The notes under the pieces: generated by a model
The model's input: the letters and a program-made list of their open reading frames with translations, nothing else
Told to the model about the DNA's origin: nothing
Database searches by the model: none
DNA from: Nocardioides daejeonensis
GTDB lineage: Bacteria > Actinomycetota > Actinomycetes > Propionibacteriales > Nocardioidaceae
Reading direction: 5' to 3'
NCBI RefSeq assembly: GCF_003194585.1
Contig: NZ_QHKZ01000003.1
Coordinates: 124,001 to 188,000, forward strand
DNA length: 64,000 nucleotides
Program-made: the position numbers and the translations under genes
Shown: positions 1-8,254 of the stretch, one piece after another
How the letters are laid out: each line of letters opens with the position of its first letter
Position numbering within the stretch: position 1 is the stretch's first letter

Positions 1-801
1 CGCAGAGGCGATCGCCTCGGCACTCACCTCCACGCCGACCACCTCGCGGTCGGGAGCAGCGCAGTGCAGAGCGAAGCCGCCCACCCCGCAGTAGAGGTCC
101 CACATCCGATTGGGCGCGGCCTCGGCGACCCAGTCCGCCACCTGGCGGTAGAGAGCGGCCGCAATCTCGGTGTTGGTCTGGAAGAAGCTCTGCGGTCGCA
201 GATGCAGGTCGAGCCCGTTGACGCGCATCGTGAGCGACTCCCCGTGCAGGACGATCTCCTCCGGGCCCTCCAGCACCGCCTTGTGCTCGGGCTGCAGGTT
301 GACCGACACCACGGCGAGCTGCGGCAGCCAGGCCAGCAGCGCGGGCAGGTGCTTGCGGATCCGGAGCAGCGACTCAGTCGAGCGCAGCACGAACCGGGCC
401 ATCAGCGCCCCGCCGGGCGCCACGGTCACCAGCAGGTACTTGAGCTCGCCCCGGCGCTCCCCCACGTCGTACGGCGTCACTCCGGCGAGCGTCACGAAGC
501 GGGCCAGCACATCGAAGGAGTTGCCGAGGTCGGGCTCGTAGAGACCGCAGTCGCGCAGGTCGACGCCGACCCCCGCGCGGTCCGCGATGCCCAGCACCGG
601 GGCGGCGACGGTGCCGGTGACGACCATCTTCGCCTTGTTGCGGAAGCCGTGTTCGGGGCCGGTGATGCTCGGCGCCCAAGTGACGCTCGCGGGAAGCAGC
701 GCGCGCACCGACCGTTCCTTCTCGCTGACCTGGGCGGCGTACGGCTGACCCATGAGGGCGCAGGAGCGGCACCGGCCGGAGAAGTAATGCACGCAGTCCA
801 T
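1..801 (-). CDS. rlmC: 23S rRNA (uracil-5-)-methyltransferase RlmC, 3' end cut by window edge
   Basis: The product is a SAM-dependent RNA uracil-C5 methyltransferase that modifies 23S rRNA. The protein begins MDCVHYFSGRCRSCALM, which gives the N-terminal C-x7-C-x2-C cysteine cluster of the 4Fe-4S site seen in RlmC/RumA. The SAM-binding segment YCGVGGFALH lies near residue 240. The reading frame is open to base 1, so the catalytic cysteine and C-terminus lie outside the window. The ATG at 799-801 places the iron-sulfur motif at the very N-terminus, as in E. coli RlmC. The gene is divergent from the acyl-CoA dehydrogenase, with 56 bp between them. RlmC is preferred over RlmD because there is no N-terminal TRAM domain. 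The family is certain and the exact target base is inferred. Confidence 0.88.
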   Translation of the reverse strand, partial: MDCVHYFSGRCRSCALMGQPYAAQVSEKERSVRALLPASVTWAPSITGPEHGFRNKAKMVVTGTVAAPVLGIADRAGVGVDLRDCGLYEPDLGNSFDVLARFVTLAGVTPYDVGERRGELKYLLVTVAPGGALMARFVLRSTESLLRIRKHLPALLAWLPQLAVVSVNLQPEHKAVLEGPEEIVLHGESLTMRVNGLDLHLRPQSFFQTNTEIAAALYRQVADWVAEAAPNRMWDLYCGVGGFALHCAAPDREVVGVEVSAEAIASA

Positions 802-857
802 TTCGGGCACAGCGTATATCCGCCAAGATGGGCACACGCGACCAGGAAAGGTGCCCC

Positions 858-2015
858 ATGCAACTGAAGCTGTCGGCAGAGGACGCGGCGTTCCGCGAGG
901 AGCTCCGCACGTTCTTCACCACGCAGGTCCCTGCGGAGATCCGGGAGGCGGTGCTGGCCCGCAGAGAACTGACCAAGGACCAGTTCGTGCAGAGTCAGCG
1001 GATCCTCAACGCCGCCGGCTACGCCGTGCCGCACTGGCCTGTCGAGTGGGGTGGCCGCAACTGGACCGAGCTGCAGCGCCATCTGTGGCACGAGGAGATG
1101 CAGCGAGCCGGCGTACCGGCGCCGTTGGCGTTCAACGCCTCGATGGTCGGGCCGGTGATCGCTGCCTTCGGCAGCCAGGAGATCAAGGAGCGCTTCCTGC
1201 CAGCGACCGCCAACCTCGACATCTGGTGGAGTCAGGGCTTCTCCGAGCCCGACGCCGGCTCCGACCTGGCCTCGTTGCGCACCACCGCGGTCCGCGACGG
1301 CGACCACTTCGTGGTGAACGGCCAGAAGACCTGGACCACGCTGGGACAGTACGGCGACTGGATCTTCTGCCTGGTGCGCACCGACGCGGAAGTCCGCAAG
1401 CAGGCTGGCATCTCCTTCCTGCTCATCGACATGACCAGTCCGGGGCTGGAAGTGCGCCCCATCGAGCTGATCGACGGCGGCCACGAGGTCAACGAGGTGT
1501 GGTTCACCGACGTCCGGGTGCCGGCGGAGAACCTCGTGGGCGAACTCAACAAGGGCTGGGACTACGCGAAGTTCCTCCTCGGCAACGAACGCGTGGGCGT
1601 GGCGCCCGTCGGCGCCACCAAGCGAGTGCTGGCCGAGGCGAAGAAGTGGGCAGCCGAGGTGGGGCAGCTGGACGATCCGCTGACGGCGGCCCGGATCGCC
1701 GAGCTGGAGAACGACCTGCTCGCCCTGGAGCTCACCGCGGTGCGGGTCGCCGCCAACTCGGCCGACGGCAAGCCGCACCCCGCCTCCTCGGTGCTCAAGC
1801 TGCGCGGCACCGAGTTGCAGCAGGCGGTCAGCGAGCTCGCGCTCGATCTCGCCGGGCCGGCAGGACTCTCCTGCTTCGCCGGTGAGGGCGCCCTGGCGCC
1901 GGAATGGTCGCGTCGCTCGACGCCGGTCTACCTCAACCTCCGCAAGGCCTCCATCTACGGCGGCTCCAACGAAGTGCAGAGGCAGATCATCGCCCGCACG
2001 ATCCTCGGACTCTGA
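858..2015 (+). CDS. acyl-CoA dehydrogenase, FadE type (first of a pair)
   Basis: This is a flavin-dependent acyl-CoA dehydrogenase of 385 residues, which introduces the alpha-beta double bond of acyl-CoA thioesters. The FAD/substrate segment GFSEPDAGSDLASL is near residue 132, and the C-terminal YGGSNEVQRQIIA segment replaces the YEGT motif of classical enzymes. The ATG at 858 is chosen because AGGAAAGG lies 6-13 bp upstream; an in-frame ATG at 828 has no ribosome site and would intrude toward the divergent gene. A second acyl-CoA dehydrogenase starts 11 bp downstream. In actinobacteria such adjacent, divergent FadE pairs often form alpha2-beta2 heterotetramers acting on steroid or other bulky CoA esters. 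That pairing is an inference, and the substrate is unknown. Confidence 0.9.
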   Translation: MQLKLSAEDAAFREELRTFFTTQVPAEIREAVLARRELTKDQFVQSQRILNAAGYAVPHWPVEWGGRNWTELQRHLWHEEMQRAGVPAPLAFNASMVGPVIAAFGSQEIKERFLPATANLDIWWSQGFSEPDAGSDLASLRTTAVRDGDHFVVNGQKTWTTLGQYGDWIFCLVRTDAEVRKQAGISFLLIDMTSPGLEVRPIELIDGGHEVNEVWFTDVRVPAENLVGELNKGWDYAKFLLGNERVGVAPVGATKRVLAEAKKWAAEVGQLDDPLTAARIAELENDLLALELTAVRVAANSADGKPHPASSVLKLRGTELQQAVSELALDLAGPAGLSCFAGEGALAPEWSRRSTPVYLNLRKASIYGGSNEVQRQIIARTILGL

Positions 2016-2026
2016 AAGGCGACGAC

Positions 2027-3166
2027 ATGGACTTCACATTCGATGACGAGCAGCAGGCCCTGCGCGAGGCCGTGCGAGGACTGGTGGGCAAGCGGTACGG
2101 CGACTACGAGACGCGGCGCCGCACCGTCGCTGGGGAGCCCGGCTTCGACGAGGAGCTCTGGCAGCGGCTCGCGGAGATGGGCGTGCTCGGCCTTCCCTTC
2201 GCCGAGGAGGACGGTGGCGTCGGAGCCGGTCCGGTCGAGGTCGGCATCGTCGCCGAGGAGCTGGGCCGCGTGCTCGCGCCCGAGCCCTACGTGGCGGCGG
2301 TGGTGCTCGCCGGTGGCCTGGCCGCCGAGCTCGGTACGCCGGAGCAGCGGTCCGCGCTGATCGGCCCGCTCGCCGCGGGCGAGACGCTGCTCACCTTCGC
2401 GCATGCCGAGGCCGGTAGCCGTTGGCAGCCGACCGCGCAGGCCGTGCGCGCCGAGCGCGACGGCGACGGCTGGCGGCTGACCGGCACCAAGGAGCCGGTG
2501 CCGCACGGTGTCCGAGCCGACCAGCTCCTGGTCTCCGCCGCGCTCCCGGACGGCGGCACCGGACTCTTCTGGGTGACCGGGGACGCCGAAGGACTGAGCC
2601 GCACCACAAGCCGCACGATCGACGGCGGGCGCAGCGCTCGGGTCGACCTCGAGCGGTGCCCGGCTCAGCCGCTGGGTGCAGGCGGTGACGCCACTGCCGC
2701 GATCGAGCGGGCCCTGCACGCGACGCGGGTCGCAGCCGGCAACCAGGCGGTCGGCACCATGGAGTCCGCGCTGCGGATCACCGCCGGCTACCTGACGAGC
2801 CGCAAGCAGTTCGGAGTCACCCTCAACACCTTCCAGGCGCTGACCTTCCGGGCTGCCGACCTCTATGTGGCACTCGAACTGACCAAGAGCCTGGTCGGGT
2901 GGGCCACGATGGTCGAGGCGGAGGATCCCGACAGCCTGGCTGACGCCGCCACCCGTGCCTCGCTCCAGGTCTGCCGCGCCGGGCGCCTGATCGGCCAGGA
3001 GGCGATCCAGCTGCACGGTGGCATCGGCATGACGGCGGAGTACGCGATCGGCGCACACACTGCCCACCTGGTGGCGCTCGAGCAGTGGCTGGGCACCGGC
3101 TCCCACCACCTCGGCGCTCTGGCCGTCACCGTCGCCGACCACGCCGAGGTGGACCCGATCCGCTGA
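2027..3166 (+). CDS. acyl-CoA dehydrogenase (second of a pair)
   Basis: This is a 379-residue acyl-CoA dehydrogenase starting MDFTFDDEQQALREAV, the usual N-terminal helix of the family. The C-terminal domain carries QLHGGIGMTAEYAIGAH, the HGG-x-G-x-T-x-E signature common in FadE proteins that pair with a partner subunit. The ATG at 2027 follows GAAAGG with good spacing and is 11 bp after the first gene's stop, so the two are co-transcribed and probably translationally coupled. The two proteins are clearly not recent duplicates, since they differ throughout. A heterotetramer is plausible but not shown. A strong hairpin follows the stop. Confidence 0.9.
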   Translation: MDFTFDDEQQALREAVRGLVGKRYGDYETRRRTVAGEPGFDEELWQRLAEMGVLGLPFAEEDGGVGAGPVEVGIVAEELGRVLAPEPYVAAVVLAGGLAAELGTPEQRSALIGPLAAGETLLTFAHAEAGSRWQPTAQAVRAERDGDGWRLTGTKEPVPHGVRADQLLVSAALPDGGTGLFWVTGDAEGLSRTTSRTIDGGRSARVDLERCPAQPLGAGGDATAAIERALHATRVAAGNQAVGTMESALRITAGYLTSRKQFGVTLNTFQALTFRAADLYVALELTKSLVGWATMVEAEDPDSLADAATRASLQVCRAGRLIGQEAIQLHGGIGMTAEYAIGAHTAHLVALEQWLGTGSHHLGALAVTVADHAEVDPIR

Positions 3167-3173
3167 CCCGAAC

Positions 3174-3219
3174 CGACCACGACCCCGCGCCAGCCTGCTG
3201 TAGCGCGGGGTCGTGGTCG
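3174..3219. terminator. long GC-rich hairpin after the acyl-CoA dehydrogenase pair
   Basis: A perfect 17-bp stem (3174-3190 with 3203-3219) closes a 12-base loop just 8 bp after the stop of the second acyl-CoA dehydrogenase. There is no clear U tract, as is usual for hairpin terminators in high-GC actinobacteria. The stem sequence is CGACCACGACCCCGCGC. Confidence 0.7.
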
Positions 3220-3318
3220 ATTCGGCAGCGTTGTGACGTCGAGCTCCGACGACGGCACCGCACCCAGTAGGGCAACCCCGGGTCCTGATGCCTTGGCTGG
3301 ACCCTGGACGATAGGTGC

Positions 3319-3777
3319 GTGCCTGACTGGCCCGTTGTCCCGCTCTTCGGCTTCCTGTTCGCACTCGCGTGCGTGCGGGGAGGAGCGACGTACGCCGTCG
3401 GCCGCGGGGTCCGGGGGGCCGCCGACCGCCGCACCCACCTAGCCGAGAACCCGAAGGTGCTGCGCGGCGAGGTCATCGTGCGCAGGTACGGCGCGCCCGC
3501 GGTCGCCGTCTGCTTCCTGACCGTCGGGCTACAGACGGCGGTGCTGGCCGCCGCAGGGTCGCTGCGCATGCCGCTGCGCCGCTTCCTTCCAGTGTTGGCG
3601 ATCGGAGCGGTGGCGTGGGCGACGATCTACGTGACCATCGGCTTCGCCGTCGTCGAGGCGATCTGGGGCGGCCGGGCCTGGGTGCCCGTCGCCGTCGCCG
3701 CCGGCCTGCTTCTTCTCGCCTGGCTCGGGGCCCGTGCTCGGCGCCGCTTCACCGCCTCCGAAGGCGATACTCCCTGA
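3319..3777 (+). CDS. small DedA/VTT-family-like membrane protein
   Basis: This is a 152-residue integral membrane protein with an N-terminal hydrophobic segment, a cytoplasmic basic stretch (VIVRRYGAPAVAV), and two further strongly hydrophobic segments ending in an Arg-rich tail. The order RRYG, a hydrophobic run, MPLRRFLPVLAIGAVAW resembles the core of DedA/SNARE-associated (VTT) proteins, which are proposed lipid scramblases or flippases. At 152 residues it is shorter than a typical DedA of about 200. The GTG at 3319 gives the first hydrophobic helix, and the upstream GATAGGTGC suggests a very short or absent leader. It converges on fprA with a 5-bp gap. Assignment to DedA is moderate. Confidence 0.6.
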   Translation: MPDWPVVPLFGFLFALACVRGGATYAVGRGVRGAADRRTHLAENPKVLRGEVIVRRYGAPAVAVCFLTVGLQTAVLAAAGSLRMPLRRFLPVLAIGAVAWATIYVTIGFAVVEAIWGGRAWVPVAVAAGLLLLAWLGARARRRFTASEGDTP

Positions 3778-3782
3778 CTGCC

Positions 3783-5123
3783 TCAGCCGCGAGCAGCGCG
3801 AAGCATCTCGCCACGCGGCACGACCTTGATCCGCTCGCGTCCCTCGGCCTCGCCCAGGCCGAGCTCGTGGGCGTCGAGGCGCAGCCAGTCCTCGTAGGTC
3901 ACCACGTCGACGCCGCGTGAGACCAAGTGGTCGATGATGCCGTCGCGACTCGGGTGCTCCGGTGCCGGGATGCCGTCGAGGTCGTCGAGCAGGCTTCGGA
4001 TCGTCTCGGCCGCGTCGGACTTGGTGTGACCGATGAGCCCGACCGGCCCCCGCTTGATCCAGCCCGTCGCGTAGACGCCCGGCACCGCGACACCGTCGAG
4101 GTCGAGCACCCGTCCGGCCTCGTTGGGCACCACCCCAGCAGCGTGGTCGAAGGGCAGGTCCGGCAGGTGCGTCGAGAGGTAGCCCACCGCCCGGTAGACG
4201 GCCTGGACCGGCGTCACGACGTACTCGCCGGTGCCGACGGCGTTGCCGGTGCCGTCGAGCCGCGTCCGTTCTGTCCGGATCGCTTCGACCCGACCGTCAC
4301 CGAGCAGCTCGATCGGCGCGTGGCAGAGGTGGATGTGGATCCGGTGCGGTGCCTCGGTCGGCGTCGCCTCGAGGTACTTCAAGAGGGTGTCCACGACCAG
4401 CCGAACGCCCTTGTTCGAGCTGATCGTGGACTGACTGGCCTCGTCGACCTGGAAGCCGTCCTCCTCCACGAGCACATCCACGCTCGGGGAGTGGGAGAGC
4501 TCGCGCAGCTCCATCGGCGAGAACTTCACCTGCGCCGGTCCGCGCCGTGCGAACACGTGGACGTCCTTCGCCCGGTTCGCCGCCAAACCGCGGCGGACGT
4601 TGTCGGCGATCTCCGTGGTGAGCTGCTCCTCGACCGGCTTGGCCAGCATCCGGGCGACGTCGAGGCCGACGTTGCCGGCGCCGATCACCGCCACGGACTC
4701 CGCCTCCAGCGGCCAGTCACGTGGAACGTCGGGGTGTCCGGCATACCACGAGACGAAGTCAGCGGCCCCGTGGCTCCCGGGCAGGTCGATGCCGGGGATC
4801 TCGAGAGGCCGGTCGGCGACGGCGCCGGTGGCGACGATCACCGCGTCGTAGTAGTGCTGGAGATCGGCGAGCTTGAGGTCGGTGCCGTAGTCGACGTTGC
4901 CCAGGAAGCGGATACGCGGGTTGGCGAGCACCCGCCCGAGAGCCTTGATGATCTCCTTGATCCGGGGGTGGTCGGGCGCCACGCCGTAACGGACCAGCCC
5001 GTATGGCGCGGGCAGCCGCTCGATGATGTCGACCTCGGCCGCCGCATACTCCTTGGTCAAGATGTCGGCGGCATAGATGCCGGCGGGGCCGGCACCGATG
5101 ACGGCAGCGCGGATCGAACGCAT
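3783..5123 (-). CDS. fprA: ferredoxin/adrenodoxin-type NADP+ reductase FprA
   Basis: The product is an FAD-dependent NADPH-ferredoxin reductase of the adrenodoxin-reductase (FprA) family, which passes electrons from NADPH to ferredoxins. It is 446 residues long, against about 456 in mycobacterial FprA. The FAD Rossmann motif VIGAGPAGIYAAD is at residues 8-20, the NADP site VIGAGNVGLDVARM is near 146, and the family C-terminal segment GWIKRGPVGLIGHTKSDA near 356 is intact. The start at 5123 has GGGAG upstream. A near-consensus DtxR/IdeR iron box sits 27 bp before the start, so expression probably rises in low iron. That fits a role in supplying electrons for iron release or iron-sulfur repair, but that role is inferred. 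No other gene lies in the operon. Confidence 0.93.
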   Translation of the reverse strand: MRSIRAAVIGAGPAGIYAADILTKEYAAAEVDIIERLPAPYGLVRYGVAPDHPRIKEIIKALGRVLANPRIRFLGNVDYGTDLKLADLQHYYDAVIVATGAVADRPLEIPGIDLPGSHGAADFVSWYAGHPDVPRDWPLEAESVAVIGAGNVGLDVARMLAKPVEEQLTTEIADNVRRGLAANRAKDVHVFARRGPAQVKFSPMELRELSHSPSVDVLVEEDGFQVDEASQSTISSNKGVRLVVDTLLKYLEATPTEAPHRIHIHLCHAPIELLGDGRVEAIRTERTRLDGTGNAVGTGEYVVTPVQAVYRAVGYLSTHLPDLPFDHAAGVVPNEAGRVLDLDGVAVPGVYATGWIKRGPVGLIGHTKSDAAETIRSLLDDLDGIPAPEHPSRDGIIDHLVSRGVDVVTYEDWLRLDAHELGLGEAEGRERIKVVPRGEMLRAARG

Positions 5124-5149
5124 ACGAGACTCCCTTGGATCGAACTAAC

Positions 5150-5168
5150 CAAGGTAAGCCTTACCTAA
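5150..5168 (-). promoter_or_regulatory. DtxR/IdeR iron box in the fprA promoter
   Basis: The 19-mer CAAGGTAAGCCTTACCTAA matches the degenerate DtxR/IdeR consensus TWAGGTWAGSCTWACCTWA at 18 of 19 positions. It lies 27 bp upstream of fprA. The gene on the other side (SNF2) ends rather than begins here, so the site can only serve fprA. Direct binding is an inference from the match. Confidence 0.85.
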
Positions 5169-5206
5169 TTTAACTCCGGAGCCAACGTGACTCCGGACAC
5201 GTTCGC

Positions 5207-7339
5207 TCAGCTGCGGGCGGCGCGCTGCCTCAGGGCGTCCTCCAGCAGGCCAGCCAGTGCCTCTACCTGGATGTCGGCGGAGGCGACGATCTCCTCGTCC
5301 GATCCGTCCAGCGCGCGGGCCGCGAGGCTCGCCTTCGAGTCGATCAGCTGGGCGATGCGCGCGTCGATCGTCTGGGCAGCGATCAAGCGCCAGGCGGTGA
5401 CCGGCTCGGTCTGCCCGATCCGGTGCACCCGGTCGATGGCCTGCGTCTGCTCGGCGTTGGTCCAGGAGAGCTCGGCGAGCACCACGTTGGAGGAGACCTG
5501 CAGGTTGAGGCCCACGCCGGCAGCGGTCAGCGAGCAGACGATCACCTTGACGTCGGGGTCGGAGGTGAAGGCGTCGATCTGGTTCTGGCGCGTGGTGCTC
5601 GACTGGTCACCGCGCACACTCGCGTAGCGGATGCCGCGCTGGGCGAAGTACTCCTGGGCGGCGTCCATGACGTCGATGTGCTTGGCGAAGAAGACCACCT
5701 TGCCGGTGCTGTGCGCCAACTGCGCGGCGTAGTCGGCTGCCATGGTCACCTTGGCACGGCCGATCTCGCGAACCATCGCGAACACATTGGCACCGCTGCT
5801 GGCGTCGTTGGCGTCGTTGACCTCCCAGCTCGCCACCCGGCGGACCAGGTCGACGTCGACGACGGTCCGGTCGACCTGCTCCCCCGCCTTGGCGGCGCGG
5901 GTGGCCATTGCGGCGTCGTAGCGCTGCATGAGGCGGGTGGCCAGCTCCCGCTCAGCGTCGCGGATCGAACGGCCGAGTGCGCCCTCCAGCTCGACGGGCA
6001 GGTCGGCAATCCGGCGGGCCGGGATGTCGGAGGCGACGTCGACCTTGCGGCGACGCACGATGCCCATGTCGACCACCGCCGAACGGGCCGCCGGATAGAA
6101 GGCGTGGTCGATCGGCGTGAGGCCGGTGCGCTCGAGGGCCGCCATCAGGGGCCGGGTCGGCACCTTCTGGTCGATCCAGCCGAGGAACTCCCACACGGCA
6201 CGGAAGTCGTCGATGTCGTTGATCAGCGGCGTACCGGTCAGCGCCATCATCAACGGGTTGCCGGTACGGCGCCGGATCCGGTCGGCGATGTCGAGCACGT
6301 TGCGCGAGCGCTGCGACTTGCGGTTCTTGATGAAGTGGGCCTCGTCGACCACCATGCCGCGGAAGCCGTGGTTGCCCATCCAGTCGACGTGCCTGTCCAG
6401 CACCTCGTAGTTGATGACGACGATGTCGGCGAATCCGTCCATCGACTCGCCATCGCCGTGGATGACGGTGACGGAACGGTTCGGCGTCCACGCCTTGGCC
6501 TCACGTGCCCAGTTGGTCTTCACCACGTTGGGAACGACACACAGCAGCGGGTAGGCACCGGCCGCCTCGGCCGCCAGCAGCGCCTGGGCGGTCTTGCCCA
6601 GACCCGGCTCGTCGGCGAGCAGGTAGGTGCGGTGCCCCTTCGCCGCGGAGGTGATCACCTGAGCCTGGTGGAGCATCAGCTCGCGGCCGCCTGCGGTCTT
6701 GGTGGTGAGCGGCTCGGGCAGCTCCATCGAGGAACGCGCCCCCGCCTTCGACTGCTCGAAGGCGTTGAGCAACGGCTCGATCAGCTCCCAGCCGATCAGC
6801 CGCCGCTCCTGCGGCATCTCCACGGGCGGCACGTACTCCGGCATCTGGAACGGCCGGGAGAGCTGGGCGGCGAGAACGCTGCGCGGGGTCACCTGGCGCT
6901 CATGTCGTGCAGCCAGCTCGGGGTCCTCCGCGGCCGGCTCCGGCTCGGGAGCCGGCTCCATGCCCCCAGCCACCTGCATCTCCCGCATCAGCCGCTTCGC
7001 GGAGTCGGAGATCTCGGCCTCGTCGGCGAGCAGGTGGAAGAACTGCGGCTCGCGTGCCGCGGTCTGAGCGAGGATCGTGGCGATGCCGTCGAGCCGCTTC
7101 AGCTGACCGTCACGCTGGGCGTCGGTGAGTCCCGCGTCGCTCTTGACCCGCTGGCGCTCGTCGCGGGCCAGCAGCGCGATCACCTGGAACTTGGTGTGCG
7201 TGCCGTTGCTGATCTGACGACGCTGGACGTCGTGCTCGACCTCGCGGACGGCTTTGGCGAGCACGGGCAGGATGCCCTCGTTGTCTCGCTGCTTGCGCTG
7301 TCCACGCTGCCCCTGGCGGGCCTGGCGTCGCTGTGCCAA
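5207..7339 (-). CDS. SNF2-family DEAD/DEAH-box helicase (SMARCAL1/HepA-like)
   Basis: This is a 710-residue Swi2/Snf2-type ATPase that would translocate on double-stranded nucleic acid. A basic, charged N-terminal region (1-200) has no recognised domain. It is followed by Walker A ADEPGLGKTAQ (about 242), the DEAH box (VVDEAHF, about 336), motif III ALTGTPLIND, and a C-terminal helicase lobe with AGVGLNLQ and QAIDRVHRIGQ (motifs V and VI). HRIGQ is the SNF2 signature. The best in-frame start is TTG at 7339, with GGAG 10 bp upstream. No methyltransferase, nuclease or defence gene lies alongside, so a repair or chromosome-maintenance role is more likely than restriction. The specific function is unknown. 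Confidence 0.85.
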   Translation of the reverse strand: MAQRRQARQGQRGQRKQRDNEGILPVLAKAVREVEHDVQRRQISNGTHTKFQVIALLARDERQRVKSDAGLTDAQRDGQLKRLDGIATILAQTAAREPQFFHLLADEAEISDSAKRLMREMQVAGGMEPAPEPEPAAEDPELAARHERQVTPRSVLAAQLSRPFQMPEYVPPVEMPQERRLIGWELIEPLLNAFEQSKAGARSSMELPEPLTTKTAGGRELMLHQAQVITSAAKGHRTYLLADEPGLGKTAQALLAAEAAGAYPLLCVVPNVVKTNWAREAKAWTPNRSVTVIHGDGESMDGFADIVVINYEVLDRHVDWMGNHGFRGMVVDEAHFIKNRKSQRSRNVLDIADRIRRRTGNPLMMALTGTPLINDIDDFRAVWEFLGWIDQKVPTRPLMAALERTGLTPIDHAFYPAARSAVVDMGIVRRRKVDVASDIPARRIADLPVELEGALGRSIRDAERELATRLMQRYDAAMATRAAKAGEQVDRTVVDVDLVRRVASWEVNDANDASSGANVFAMVREIGRAKVTMAADYAAQLAHSTGKVVFFAKHIDVMDAAQEYFAQRGIRYASVRGDQSSTTRQNQIDAFTSDPDVKVIVCSLTAAGVGLNLQVSSNVVLAELSWTNAEQTQAIDRVHRIGQTEPVTAWRLIAAQTIDARIAQLIDSKASLAARALDGSDEEIVASADIQVEALAGLLEDALRQRAARS

Positions 7340-7644
7340 TCGACTCTCCTCGTACGTCGCTCATGCGACCGCGGCCCACCACGAGGGTGAGCACCGAACT
7401 GCCCGGACCCGCGAGGACTGCTCGCTAGCGACAGTGCGATCACGGTGACCGCCTCCGAGAAGGCTCAACGAGGAGCCCAGCGAGGTCGATCAGGATCCGG
7501 CAACGAAATCATGCTACCCGACCACACGGCGTGGGTGTGATTTGCGCCGACTCGGTGCCGTCGAGTCGCCACCTTCAACACGTCGAAGTGCCAACTTCAA
7601 CACGTCGAGTCGCCAGCTTCAGCGGTCCTGGCCTGGGCCAGCGC
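7340..7644. other. non-coding region with tandem repeats between SNF2 and deaminase genes
   Basis: This 305-bp stretch lies upstream of the SNF2 gene and downstream of the deaminase gene, both on the minus strand. I see no convincing gene. It holds the SNF2 promoter region (proximal about 150 bp) and the three 22-bp repeats at 7560-7625. Confidence 0.7.
7560..7625. repeat. three tandem imperfect 22-bp repeats
   Basis: Three consecutive 22-bp units start at 7560, 7582 and 7604. Each begins GTCGA and contains GCCANCTTCA; units 1 and 2 end in CAACAC. The array stops 20 bp before the deaminase stop codon. The core resembles the inverted repeat at 34.82-34.95 kb, so both may belong to one intergenic repeat family. 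There are too few units and no spacers, so it is not a CRISPR. Confidence 0.75.
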
Positions 7645-8151
7645 TCAGCCCAGGACCAAGCGGGCGTGCTCGCGATGGACCCCGCGCATCACCTCGGCGA
7701 GCTCCGGCTCCGGGCCGAGCACCTCCACCAGCGGGGCGACCTCCTGGGCCGGGATCGCGGCGACCGGGCCGTCCGGCCAGCCGAACTCGCGACGCCACGC
7801 GGTGAGCTGGGCCGCGGAGGCGGCGTACACGATCCGGCCGAGGCCGACCCAGCCGTGGGCCGCGGCGCACATCGGGCAGTGCTCCCCCGAGGTGTAGACC
7901 GTGGCCCCGGCGCGCTCCGCCGTCGTGAGGTTGGCGGCAGCCCAGCGGGCGAGCTCGAACTCGGGGTGCCGGGTGTGGTCGCCGCCAGAGGTGCGGTTGA
8001 TGTCCTCGGCACGCACCTCCCCGGCACCGTCGACGAGGAGTGAGCCGAAGGGCTCCTCCCCCGCAGCAAGCGCCTCCCGCGCGAGTTCCACGCAACGCCG
8101 GAGGTGGACGAGATCGGTGCCGGTGAACCCGGCCGAGGACGTTCCGGACAT
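7645..8151 (-). CDS. nucleoside/cytidine deaminase family protein
   Basis: This is a 168-residue zinc-dependent deaminase-fold protein. The metal ligands appear as H62-P-E64 (HPEFE, in place of the common HAE) and C92-P-M-C95 (EHCPMC). The usual proline before the first cysteine is a histidine. The proton-shuttle glutamate E64 is kept, so it should be catalytic. The family covers guanine, cytosine and tRNA-adenosine deaminases; the length and the HPE variant fit free-base or nucleoside deaminases better than TadA. The start at 8151 sits in a 103-bp gap to the divergent secreted protein gene. The substrate is not assignable from sequence. Confidence 0.8.
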   Translation of the reverse strand: MSGTSSAGFTGTDLVHLRRCVELAREALAAGEEPFGSLLVDGAGEVRAEDINRTSGGDHTRHPEFELARWAAANLTTAERAGATVYTSGEHCPMCAAAHGWVGLGRIVYAASAAQLTAWRREFGWPDGPVAAIPAQEVAPLVEVLGPEPELAEVMRGVHREHARLVLG

Positions 8152-8254
8152 GGACCAGAGGGTAGCGCCGAAAAGCGCGTGCGAGGGGCAAACGACGCCC
8201 TACCATCAAGCGTCCGCTCGGCGTCTCGGGGCGCCCCGACCCGAAGGTCACGCC

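Noticed and set aside
5423..7390. Long open frame on the plus strand antisense to the SNF2 gene (655 codons)
   Set aside because: It is a GC-rich shadow frame. The minus-strand frame has all helicase motifs, while the plus-strand translation is low-complexity His/Arg/Gly/Val.
7560..7625. CRISPR-like short repeats
   Set aside because: Three imperfect 22-bp units abut with no spacers, and there are no cas genes.
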